Origin: Amanita rubescens
Lineage: Eukaryota; Basidiomycota; Agaricomycetes; Agaricales; Amanitaceae
Length of the DNA: 64,000 bases
Reading direction: 5' to 3'
Assembly: GCA_015039365.1 (NCBI GenBank)
Contig: WION01000234.1
Location: 1 to 64,000, forward strand
The position numbers and the translations under genes are program-made. This document shows, one piece after another, positions 21,365 through 30,776 of this stretch (its first letter is position 1; the number at the start of each line of letters is the position of its first letter). A model generated the notes under the pieces. It saw nothing but the letters and a program-made list of their open reading frames with translations, searched no databases and was not told where the DNA came from.

Positions 21365-22764
21365 ATGCCTCCCTACGCACCGGTGGGTAATCCGATTCAT
21401 TTGTTGACATCGATGGTAACGCTGGTATAGCTTGAAACCGCGTCAGAATCCGGATTCCAAACCGACGACCAGGTTGATGAACTAGCCTCGGATGGAGAGG
21501 AATGCCAGCAATCGGACCATGAACAATCGACTTCCCCAACTCACGAAAGATCCTTCTCCATCGAATCTCGTCTGCCCGAACATATTGAACGAGTTGTGGA
21601 GGCAACACTCTCTAACATGGATGCTGTCCTCCAGTCTGCTGCCGGCAAGACGGACCTACCAGCAGAGTATTTCATCTGGAAGTGGAACGCACAGATGGCA
21701 GCGCGCTTGGTTGAAGGAAAAGATGGAGGCCATGGTGTGTCTCTTGCATCGTTCTCTGGCGGTGGCGGGTACTGACTAGTCGGGTGGCGGATCGCAGGAA
21801 TCGCCGGTGTTGCCAACAGTCTGAAAACACGCAAGACCCCAAGGCGCAGCTCTTGAAGAGTTAGTGAGTCCCTGTCCTGAGAGCTACAATCCAGATGTCT
21901 GGCTAACTATGTCCATCAAGCTCTTGCTACACCGATAACGCCAAGACGACAAGGAACTCGCGATAGCAACCTGGAAGCGGAGCTTCGCGCCCTTCTCATT
22001 AAACGTGCTAGTGAGTATTTGCCACTGCCATTATTATTTACCTAATCCTACATAGACGAAGCCGCCATACCAGCATGCGAGAGCAGGGGTTTCCAGTGGT
22101 CCAAATTACTCGATATCTTGGCGGGAAATGGGTATTATCTCGACAACTATCCATATATCGCTCTTCCAGGAGCCACCGGCAAGAAGATGGGAATTCGAGG
22201 GCTATCAGCCAAAGAGATGCATACGCTCCTTGATGCGCTGCGGTCCTCAAATCATCGATGCGAGTTCAAACCATACAAGTCACAATCCCTCCGAGACATC
22301 GAGGGTGCGGACAATCATCCTGACATTATATTTATGCTAATCTACAGCAGAACTTGTCGAAAGCGATGTCCCTGTGCTCATCCGCGCACCTCCCAAGGAT
22401 AGCTCCCGAAGAAGCGAAAGGTTTTACCTCGATGGTTCGAAGGATTTTGAAGGTCACGAGATGTGCATGGAGCATCGAGAGTGTAGAGATGAACAGAGTA
22501 TCACTGAGCCAGAGGTGAGCGAAATTGCTAACAAATCACGGCCATTGAACGAGATTTGCCATTACACAGGATGAGAAACAAGCTGGAACAAGCCGAAACC
22601 GCTGGTCTTTGGCATCACCCGAACTGCCGCGGCCGCGATTGTCGCAGGAGGAATTAGGTGATGTGCCGATGGGGCCAATGCCTAAAACCTTGAGCGCCGA
22701 TGGGGAGCATAGCGAAGGAAATATAAGCCCTGTCGCAAAGCGCCAAAAGACCAAGCTTAAGTGA
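21365..22764 (+). pseudogene. Multi-exon lineage-specific gene with two apparent frameshifts
   Basis: ATG 21365 (exon 21365-21382), then an exon from 21431 reading LETASESGFQTDDQVDEL, an acidic stretch, and LPAEYFIWKWNAQMAARL. Later exons give ITPRRQGTRDSNLEAELRA, then EAAIPACESRGFQWSKLLDI with LAGNGYYLDNYPYIALPG, and after an intron ending 22344 a Ser/Glu-rich tail ending at TGA 22764 (PVAKRQKTKLK, a possible nuclear localisation signal). Between 21840 and 21950 the blocks QDPKAQLL, ELVSPCPESYNPDVWLTMSI and ALATPITPRR lie in three different frames with no intron between them. The rest looks intact. It is either a recent pseudogene or has one-base sequence errors. Similar proteins occur in Agaricomycetes and their function is unknown. 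Confidence 0.55.
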
Positions 22765-24851
22765 ATGTCGCGAAGAGAACATTATAAGCAAATGTGTTCG
22801 AATTCACAAGTTTACGTAGTGCATGAAAAGTAGTGTACCCTTATCACGAATATGCATTATGCAATCCACACACGTTCTTCTTTTTTTCTTTCTTTTTCTT
22901 GAGAAATGCCGTTTTCTCAATAGTAGCAATTGCTGGCTTGTGTTGCGCAATCCGTACAGCTGACACTGGATGGTGGTGTAACGTTTAACCGGTAACCTAG
23001 TATGAAACTGGATAGGATAACCCTCGTGATTACCACCGATTATGGATTATGTACATTATACAAAATATTTATATCCTTATCATAGCCGCGTAGTCAGCTT
23101 AGTAATCACATTCACATTCCTCCCGGGCCAGTCATGGTCGCAAACCGATATCGCAGACTGGCCTGGCAATCGCAGTCATCGAAATAGGGTGAGATGACCC
23201 AGCAGCTTGTGAGTATTTTATTCTCCGATGTATTGGACATAATCAGAGTCGTCGTTTCAACAGCTCGTTCGTGTGTTTGGCGGGTTCTTATTTTCTTCTG
23301 TTCCCCTTGCAGATTATATGCACAACCATGGTTCTGCAGACTGCAAGAATCATAAACTGCTTCGACAAATTTTCGTCAAGCGGTCTCCTGAGCCTACCTA
23401 GCGAGATATGCAACATGTAGCCACCACGTCACCCCCCCGCTGGTGGAGATATATGTCTGCACCTATCCCCAGGTATGCGTCGATGGAATCGCAACTCATT
23501 TTCGTTGGGGTTTGCATACATATCAAATCAACGACAATTTCGGGACAACCATGATCGTCATCAAGTGGGAACTCCCATCTTCGATCCATCCGCTCTCGCG
23601 GCTAGAGTGGAGGGCTCAAAGGCATTTGCAAAAGATTTCATGGCAAGGCATTTGCTCGATTCCACGTCTTTGGTTCCTCGTAATTCGACGATGCTGTCAA
23701 CAGTTGCGATCATCCTGTTGTCCTAAAGGTCAGCGGCTTGGCTGCATTCTCATCTTTTACGACATAGCTGAGGCCTCGTAATTGATATGCGTGTGCGAGG
23801 CGTTCGGAAAGACGAGATTGTAATATGGGTAAGAAGGTGTATTGGATAATAGCATTGATTAATGGACAAATAGGTCAATAGTATGCCGGTTATATTCTAC
23901 AAGTCCCAAGATATGTCCAAGATGCCAATAATGCCCCGAAGGCCATAAGTCCCACCCGCAACCCAACGTTCATTATTCAGCGCGTCTCCGCCTTCCCTAT
24001 TTGCCCATCCCCTAGCGCCACCCTCCCTTCCAGTTTTGTCACCGTTATCTTGTCCAGAACCTCCTCGTCACCCCTATCGCCTCTCTCCATTTCTTGCCGG
24101 CCCCATACCCCTACCACGACCATGTTCCCTCGAACTGTTGCAGCCTGTAGCATTCCCGGTGCACGCGAAGTACTTTTCTGCGCCAACGTTTACCCCCATT
24201 AGCCCAAAACCGGGCTTGTCGGCCGTCTGGATATACGTGGAATGTCATTTTAGCGCGCCTGTTGCAGAATCCCCGAACCGTCCAATGAGCGACAGAGTCC
24301 GATCGCCAGTCACTACGGTGACACGGATCCCTTTCGGTGCCGTTCATGAGGGGCTCAAGAAAGAGTATCTTAGGGACTCACATAACGACCCAGTCAACCA
24401 CCGTACCGTCGCGAACTACTTCCCTGATTTTGAAAGCATAGTCCTCCACTGCGAGCCGTGAAATCCATTCTACTGCCAACTCCTGCGATTGGTCAAGTGC
24501 CCTCTCGGGGCATCGTGCGCGCATTGCATAAATGTTGGGCATGACGATAAAGAATCGATGGTATTGTTGCGGGTGCGAGCGTCGGGGTGCGCGCGTCGGT
24601 AGTGTCACCAGTGTCACCGGGCACAGCGACGATGGTGAGGGAGTGACAATTTCCCTTTCTGCCACGAAGCCGTTACCGACAATGGCAGGGATGTTTGCAA
24701 TCCATCGCATTTGCGCGCTTGTGTTTGCACAGTATAACCAAACGCGTTCTTGTCGTCTCAACCTCTCTATCACTAACCACCTCATCATCGTCTTCACTGT
24801 TCTTATTTCTGATGTCTAAAGTACCTCAGCTCGGCGCTTTAACGTGACTAC
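22765..24851. other. Gene-poor region with unassigned frames
   Basis: 22765-23350 is AT-rich spacer. Plus frames at 23443-23781 and 24036-24461, and a minus frame at 24378-24797 (containing YHRFFIVMPNIYAMRARC, then LDQSQELAVEWISRLAVED), are open but have no recognised homology and no clear exon structure. The minus frame has the amino-acid mix of a real protein and may be a fragment. Confidence 0.3.
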
Positions 24852-24911
24852 GATGCAATCGCAAGGATGTCGCAACGACGATTCCGGTAATTTCAAGACG
24901 CCGGACGGAAC
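24852..24911 (+). other. Possible host exon interrupted by the copia insertion
   Basis: An ATG at 24852 opens MQSQGCRNDDSGNFKTPDG. The frame, after removing the retroelement and one GGAAC copy, continues at 36307 as NIAFGDVL up to a GTACGT donor at 36333. The exon is short and its family unknown, so disruption of a real gene is only possible. Confidence 0.3.
24907..24911 (+). repeat. 5-bp target-site duplication GGAAC (left)
   Basis: GGAAC immediately before the 5' LTR is repeated at 36302-36306 immediately after the 3' LTR. Confidence 0.9.
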
Positions 24912-25318
24912 TGTTAAATATAGAATTATATTTATAGAATGATTAACTACTGATTGACTACAATCAATGTTACTCATATCGCTCGCGTCATCCTTTATGT
25001 ATGACATAGAGATGACATCATAATGACTTCATTATGATATCATGGTGACATCATGATAGACTCATGATCACATCTTATGGTGTGCTTAGCACGCCATATC
25101 TTCTCATCTATACTATACACTTACACATATGTATTTACATATTTGTTCTCTCTTAGTATATAAACCTGTCCTGTATCGTAGAATAGGACAATCCATTCTC
25201 TTCCTCTTACTATCACTACTACGCCGAAGGGTAGTGCTAAGATCATATCGCAATAGGTAAGCTATTGCACCTGCTCATGCTGTGGACACGCTCTCGCGTA
25301 GACCTGTCTTCTTCGTCA
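24912..25318 (+). repeat. copia 5' LTR, 407 bp
   Basis: Identical to 35896-36301 apart from one extra T (ATGTATTTACAT versus ATGTATTACAT). TATATAAA-like sequence around 25158-25166 is a candidate promoter. The interior is rich in GATGACATCA / TGATGTCATC palindromes that may be regulatory. Confidence 0.95.
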
Positions 25319-25331
25319 GGTTATGGGCCCC
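25319..25331 (+). other. Primer-binding site complementary to initiator tRNA-Met anticodon arm
   Basis: GGTTATGGGCCCC directly follows the LTR. GGTTATGGGCCC is the complement of the anticodon arm of initiator tRNA-Met (GGGCCCATAACC), as in Drosophila copia, where a tRNA half-molecule primes reverse transcription. It does not begin TGG, so it is not a 3'-CCA primer site. The same sequence is kept in the inverted copy (40648-40659). Confidence 0.7.
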
Positions 25332-26216
25332 GCCGTCGATATTGCCAGGACCCACATCGCCGCTCGCTTGCTCGTCATCCGACATGATGTCCCACTGGTA
25401 TAGTATCGCAGCGAGCCTGATATGGTCTTATCATCTTGATATTACTAAACCTTGATATGGCATATGCGCTAATGACATGCGCCCGGACCCTAGGGCTTTA
25501 GGGGGATCTCCTAGACACCCAGGGATAAGGGTACTTCCTATGTTTCTCGACGCTGGCATGGCAACGTCGGCCCCCACAGAGTTATACTTGCCCTCTGTGA
25601 TGTGACTGGGGTATTCATGCACGATATAACATCATAAGCCCTTTAGAGGCTTTATAATACAATATGGCTCGTATATAGAAACTTCTAGTATAAAGGACGT
25701 GCTGACACCTCATTGTGGGTGGTACACGCAGTCTATTAAGGATGCGCCCTTAGGGACTCCTTTAGTCGGAATGATCGATAGGATCATTCTAAGTTTGGGC
25801 TCTATGGTGATCCCATAATCCCATTTAGAAGTTTCATATTGGTTACCAGTCGTGCTTATATAATGGTCTGGGGGGTTTATGGACCAGACATTATTTCTAT
25901 TTACAATCGCAACGGGTAAAACCGTGGTTCGCCCAAGAGCGCTAGAGCCAGCGATTGATTTTGCATGTCATTTACAGCATTTAGGGATAATCCGAGCTTT
26001 CAAGACCGAGTGGACCTGTGGACCTGAGCTTTATCTAAGCTTGGCTTGTAACTAAGTTACTCAGGGTCGGTTGGTTTAACCGAATATGGACTGTACTCGT
26101 AATCGAGGAACTCTATATAGTCTGACATTCTAGTCTAAGGCACCCTGGTAACTTAATAAAGACGAATTAGACTTCTAGCTTTAATTAAGCTTTAAGCTCA
26201 TTAAATTCTCTTTTAG
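25332..26216 (+). other. copia 5' leader
   Basis: Non-coding leader of about 0.9 kb shared with the inverted fragment at 39830-40650. It ends in CTCTTTTAG, a strong splice-acceptor-like sequence directly before the open frame that precedes gag, so a spliced leader is possible. A short antisense frame (25431-25622) is not considered a gene. Confidence 0.5.
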
Positions 26217-26768
26217 GAAAGAAAACTGGATTCCGAAACTAGTACCCCGCTACCAGTTTACGAAGCCGAAGGAGAATCATTTCCTCCTGCCCGGAGATTA
26301 CCTCCTTCTTACGACGCTCCAATCCCACCGTTTCCCTTAACCTTAGGGAACCGGACTTTTATTGATACACCGGCACCAATTCCATCTTCGTCCAATCCTA
26401 GGACGATAGTTCGTGTTGTCAACCCTGACACCAGATTCGGTGTCACAACTCGTGGACCTGTCACAGTTCACGATCGAAGAGATCACTTCCTAGCTGCACG
26501 ACTTGAAAACGGTCGTACCTTGCAAGACGAAATAATACATCGTCGTCGACAAGAAGCTATCGAAGAAGGTGTTCCGCCCACCTTAGATCTTTGGATTCCA
26601 CCCAGGGGCACTTCAGTTGCCCAACACATAGCAAATAGGCGTACACGCCGTAATCTCGAAAGAGATAACCAAGAGGTCGAAAACCTCGAAAATCAAAGAA
26701 ACTTCCATTTCTTTTGGCGTCTTCTAACCGCCTATATCATAATCATCACCTCCGCCTTCCTCGTCTAA
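26217..26768 (+). CDS. Extra ORF before gag with C-terminal membrane segment
   Basis: The frame is open for 183 codons from an acceptor-like CTCTTTTAG to TAA 26768, one base before the gag ATG at 26770. There is no ATG in it, so translation would need a spliced upstream start or another mechanism. The first third is Pro-rich (ARRLPPSYDAPIPPFPL). The middle is Arg/Glu-rich (IIHRRRQEAIEEG, NRRTRRNLERDNQEVENLEN) and likely helical. The last 21 residues (FHFFWRLLTAYIIIIT, then SAFLV) form a hydrophobic segment with the layout of a tail anchor. I know of no matching retrotransposon protein, and env-like ORFs of copia elements normally follow pol. Confidence 0.55.
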   Translation, partial: ERKLDSETSTPLPVYEAEGESFPPARRLPPSYDAPIPPFPLTLGNRTFIDTPAPIPSSSNPRTIVRVVNPDTRFGVTTRGPVTVHDRRDHFLAARLENGRTLQDEIIHRRRQEAIEEGVPPTLDLWIPPRGTSVAQHIANRRTRRNLERDNQEVENLENQRNFHFFWRLLTAYIIIITSAFLV

Positions 26769-26769
26769 C

Positions 26770-27527
26770 ATGTCTAACGACTTGACGATTCCTAGTTCCA
26801 TTCCCGTTTTGAATGGAACTAATTATAAAGAATGGGAACGCATGATGCGTTTCCTATTACAAACAAAGGGACTGTTTCAGTACCTTAAGGATGATTATGT
26901 TCATCCTCCGCGGGTTACTCCGCTACAACAATTCTTCATTGACACAGGTGTTCGTGCAGCCATAACTGCACAACCTGCGGTAGCAGCAGTTGCCGCGCAT
27001 GGTTCACATGCAGCAATACCTGCAATTCCAGCCGTTGAGGGTCAACCGGCTATCACCCAACAAATGGTTGATGATGCAAAGGCCGTAAAAAAGGCTTTTG
27101 AAGATTGGGTTGTCGAGGATGATCGCATCCTCGGATCCATAAATATGAAATGTTCTGCTACCATACAGCAGATCAATTCAGAAGTAAATGCCGCCAGAGT
27201 TTTATGGCGGAATTTAGCAAATCAATACGGTGTAACAACGTCTGCCGGTATCTATAATGACTTCCAATTAGCCGTTACTTGGAAGTTTCAAGATAAAAAG
27301 GATCCCACACAATCCTTAAACGACCTCCTCGCCATCATAAACCGCTTATCATCTAGCGGAATCGTATTACCTGAAAACGTACAGGCAATGATTGTACTTT
27401 CAGCTGTCCCCCGTCATTGGGACAATTTTGCCGCTGTGGTTCTTGCCACAACAGAACCAACGGATCTTACGATCCAAGGGATACTTCCCTTAATTCAGAA
27501 TGAGTGGCGCCGAAGGCACCCTGAATC
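26770..27527 (+). CDS. gag: copia gag, 5' part (interrupted)
   Basis: Starts MSNDLTIPSSIPVLNGTNYKEW, wait-free match to the UBN2/copia Gag pattern (L.G.NY..W). It contains an Ala/Pro linker (about residues 75-95), then LGSINMKCS and ALATIINRLSSSGI-like helices (actual LLAIINRLSSSGIVLPE), ending HPES where the hAT-like element enters. The frame resumes at 30777 with PESAATANTSQ. The downstream part has an Arg-Gly array (RGRGRGRARG and so on, 30836-30906) in the position where most copia Gags have a CCHC zinc knuckle. Gag forms the virus-like particle in the cytoplasm. Confidence 0.85.
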
Positions 27528-27534
27528 GAGCACT

Positions 27535-27820
27535 TTGCGATCCCCCCCCAATTCCGCGCGGATTCCGCGTTATTCCTCGCGGAATCCGCGGACTCATTCC
27601 GCGTTATTCCTCGCGGAATCCGCGGACTCATTCCGCGGAATCCGCACTTTTTAATGTAGTCTTTGTAGTCTAATTTGTAATACTATATTTTTGAGAGTTT
27701 TTTTTACTGATCCATTCCTCGAGGAATGATTCCACAGGTGTGGAATTGTTCCGTGGAATGAGTCCGCACTTTTTGAAGTCTTTGTAGTCTTTGTAGTCTC
27801 ATTTGTAATACTACCATTTG
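27535..27820 (+). repeat. Subterminal CGCGGAATCCGCG palindrome array and tandem units
   Basis: GCGTTATTCCTCGCGGAATCCGCGGACTCATTCC is present twice in a row (27567-27634). A second unit (TCCGCACTTTTT then GTAGTCTTTGTAGTCT then ATTTGTAATACTA) occurs at 27640 and 27755. These are likely transposase-binding subterminal repeats of the hAT-like element. Confidence 0.8.
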
Positions 27821-27844
27821 CCAAGAGTATTATGTGACCGTGGG

Positions 27845-28220
27845 AAAAAAATTGAAAAATTTGTGAAAAATGCAGAAAAATCATGTGATCAGAATGGTGT
27901 GGAAATGAACATGCCAAACAAGGCCAAACTGAAGATATTTGCAAAATACTGTTTTAAACGCTTCGTGTTGAAAAATTGAAAGGCTGCCAAAAAATCTTGA
28001 AAAATCCGCAAAAATCATGTGATCAAGGTGGTGCAAGAATTATGTTCCAAAACAAGGTCAAACTTAAGATATTTGCAAAATACTTGTTTAAACACTTTGG
28101 GTTGAAAATTGAAAGGCTGCCAAAAAATCTTGAAAAATCTGGAAAATTCATGTGATCAAGGTGGCACAATAATTATGTTCCAAAACAGAGCCAAACCCAA
28201 GATATTTGCAAATACTTCTT
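27845..28220 (+). repeat. Tandem repeat, about 125-bp unit, 3 copies
   Basis: Each unit contains TCATGTGATCA, then GGCCAAACT-like, AAGATATTTGCAAAATACT and TTGAAAGGCTGCC. Copies begin near 27845, 27985 and 28115 and are about 75-90% alike. It is internal to the hAT-like element. Confidence 0.8.
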
Positions 28221-28514
28221 AGGTGATAAAACAAACCAGGTGTGGGTTCAGAGAGAGACTTACATAGCAGGTGCAGGGATGACTCAAGGATGTGGTGACA
28301 ATGTGATGATGGACTTACATAGTAGGATTCTGAAAACTAATCTAATATCAGAAAAACAGCTGAAAATAGATAAGGGTATATAAAGCTTTACAACAATTGA
28401 AAAGCATATACTAATCAGGAAAATGGTGGAAAATAGATAAGGGTATATAAAGCTGTATAACAACTAAAAAGTCTATAATATATACAACTCTGATATATCA
28501 ATTGATAATCTAAT

Positions 28515-29505
28515 ATAAAGGACAGTGGGGTTGGTGGATTTCACAAGGTAGCCCAGAATTGGCACTTTCACAAGTATGGGACTATCTGACAAATGAATGT
28601 ACATAAAAGGCTACAATATCATGATCAGGAAAAATAAGTATTACAATTGTGGGCAATGGCTATAAGATTTGCCAAAAGCTACCAGCTGTCTCAGGGTAGA
28701 TAAGAGACAGTAGCAATGGCAGATTACATCACAGATATCAGAGTGTGACCAATGGATACTAGTAGTTACTAATATATACAGCTTTGATATGTATTGATTG
28801 ATAATGTAATATGTATAAAGGATGGTAGATTTCACAAATACCTTCAAGCATGGACATGGTATTTATATGTGCTATGTATAGATGTAAGCAAGTATAAAGA
28901 ACACATGGAAGACAGAATCAAATGCTTGAGAACATAATTGAAAACTTGGAAACATATGGAACATAGTAGATTGCTAACTTGGTCTCATAGAGGAGTAGAT
29001 ATCATGGATTTGAAAACAACATTCAGAGCTGCAAGTGGTTTTGTGCATATAACTAGATTGTCCCAATCAACAATTCCTACTCCACAATTACTATGTAAGC
29101 CATTATCAGGCTTTATCTACTGTTTCAAGAGTTATAATGAAAGATCAAGCAATGATAGACTACACAATATCAGACATTACAAAGAATTACAGTTGATATA
29201 TCTGAATTGTATTGAAGTATCAGCCAGTGATATTTTGCACAACAGTGTTGAAGTGATCAAGACATTATAAGGTCTTACAAAATCTGTGACAATCTGTTTG
29301 TCTGACTTTTATTTGATACCTGATATTATCAGGTCTTACAATTTCTCAAACATTCTGGCACTATATGAGCTTGAGATAGCACTGTCTTATCCACCCATTA
29401 TATTGTAGCCTTTTACATTCATTTCCCAGATGGTCCCATCATCCATACTTGTGAAAGTGCAAATTCTGGACCTACCTCAGCATGAAATCTACCAACCCTA
29501 CCATC
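28515..29505. repeat. Internal inverted repeat arms in the hAT-like element
   Basis: 28515-28617 (GGTTGGTGGATTTCACAAGG to AAGGCTACAATAT) is matched in inverse by 29397-29505 (ATATTGTAGCCTTTTACATT to AAATCTACCAACCC). The shared core is GCACTTTCACAAGTATGG. The arms are diverged (about 70-80%) and about 0.8 kb apart. Confidence 0.65.
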
Positions 29506-30776
29506 ATTTATATAACATTATCAAGGTTGGCCCAGACTTACCAATTCCCTGCTCTTTGCCCTATGATACCCTACACATTTACCTCCATACACTGTGTATC
29601 TAAAGACCTATATTCATTAGAATTTGACTTACTGTTCTCCAATACCATCACCAAGGTCTTGCCTAAACAATATTGTCCACCCTCTGTCAACAGTTGTCTC
29701 AAACCTGTTTAGTTTGCCAGACACCTCCATCATGGGGCTGAAGCTTGATAGGAAGAGACTGACATGATCATAGCACACTGACTTCACTATGTACTACTAG
29801 TATGACAAATTACCAAGGAATCATCTAAGCCCCCTTCCTCCTTGACTTTGATGATATCACCAATCACATTTATTCATGACTTCTGACAACATGTCATAGG
29901 TGATTAGTGGTCACTGGTTGTTGCTGGCACAAGGTGAGATTGTGCAGATGGACCATGGCACACAACTAGAGCACCAGCAACTCCTGCACCGGCTACACCC
30001 CTGCACTTTGCAAATTGCAACTGGCAGCAGCAACACATTGCAAGTTTCTCACACTTGCATCCTAAAAAGTATCTTGCAAATACAATATGTCCAGTTTGGC
30101 CTCACAATTCTTCAAATATGACCTGGATCACATGGTTTTTCTGCATTTTTCAAGAACTTTTTAAAATTTTATTAAAAATATAAATGATGCCAAACAACCA
30201 TGCATACCCATCACAAGGGTATCCAAATGTGGTATCTAACATTACATATGGCAGAATAGGACAATCCTAATATACTAACACTAAATAACAATGCAACATC
30301 ATCACATTCAAAAGGACAAGAAGTGAACATTCACTTTTATGTACAATATACATCATCCATGTTCCTTGTGACATTCTTACAACATGCAATACAAGTACAA
30401 ACAATGACAAATAAGCATCAGAGTTGAAACAAGTGAGAAAATAGCTTTCAGATGCATATACATTCATTACAAACATATTTTTAGATGTGTACTACATCAT
30501 ACATGTACAAACAGTAGAAAATGTCATTAGTAATCATCAAAATCAAAACAAGCAAGAAGAGAGCTTTCAAATGCCTATACAAACATGTATATTCCCTTTA
30601 AATGAGTTTTTAGGTGTGAAAACATCATAAAATTACATAATCAATATAGTAGGGGTGTTGTATACCATTATTTGTTAAAAGTAGGGTGTTATTCCGCACA
30701 ATTCTGCGTGGAATCCGCGGAATTCCGTGGATTCCATGGATTCCTCGAGGAATGGGGGGTGGACTGCAAAGTACTG

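Larger units (their letters stand above)
27528..30776 (+). mobile_element. hAT-like non-autonomous DNA transposon nested in gag (3.25 kb)
   Basis: The 8-bp sequence CCTGAATC is duplicated at 27520-27527 and 30777-30784. Removing the insert plus one copy restores the gag frame exactly. Ends are GAGCACTTTGCGATCC and, inverted, CAGTACTTTGCAGTCC, giving imperfect terminal inverted repeats of about 16 bp with a CAG-type end. Both subterminal regions are packed with ATTCCGCGG/CCGCGGAAT palindromes. An 8-bp duplication plus CAG-like ends points to the hAT superfamily. There is no ORF above about 110 codons and no transposase, so it is a non-autonomous or gutted copy. The interior is AT-rich with tandem and inverted repeats. 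Confidence 0.8.

Noticed and set aside
25431..25622. Antisense 63-codon frame in the copia leader, also open at 40357-40548
   Set aside because: The two copies differ mostly by amino-acid-changing substitutions, and similarity is explained by common descent of the leader. There is no sign of selection for the protein.
27845..28220. CRISPR-like array
   Set aside because: The repeats are long, contiguous and diverged without unique spacers, and the host is eukaryotic.
30672..30776. N-terminal extension of the copia polyprotein from a TTG
   Set aside because: These codons belong to the hAT-like insertion end. The true frame enters at the target duplication.
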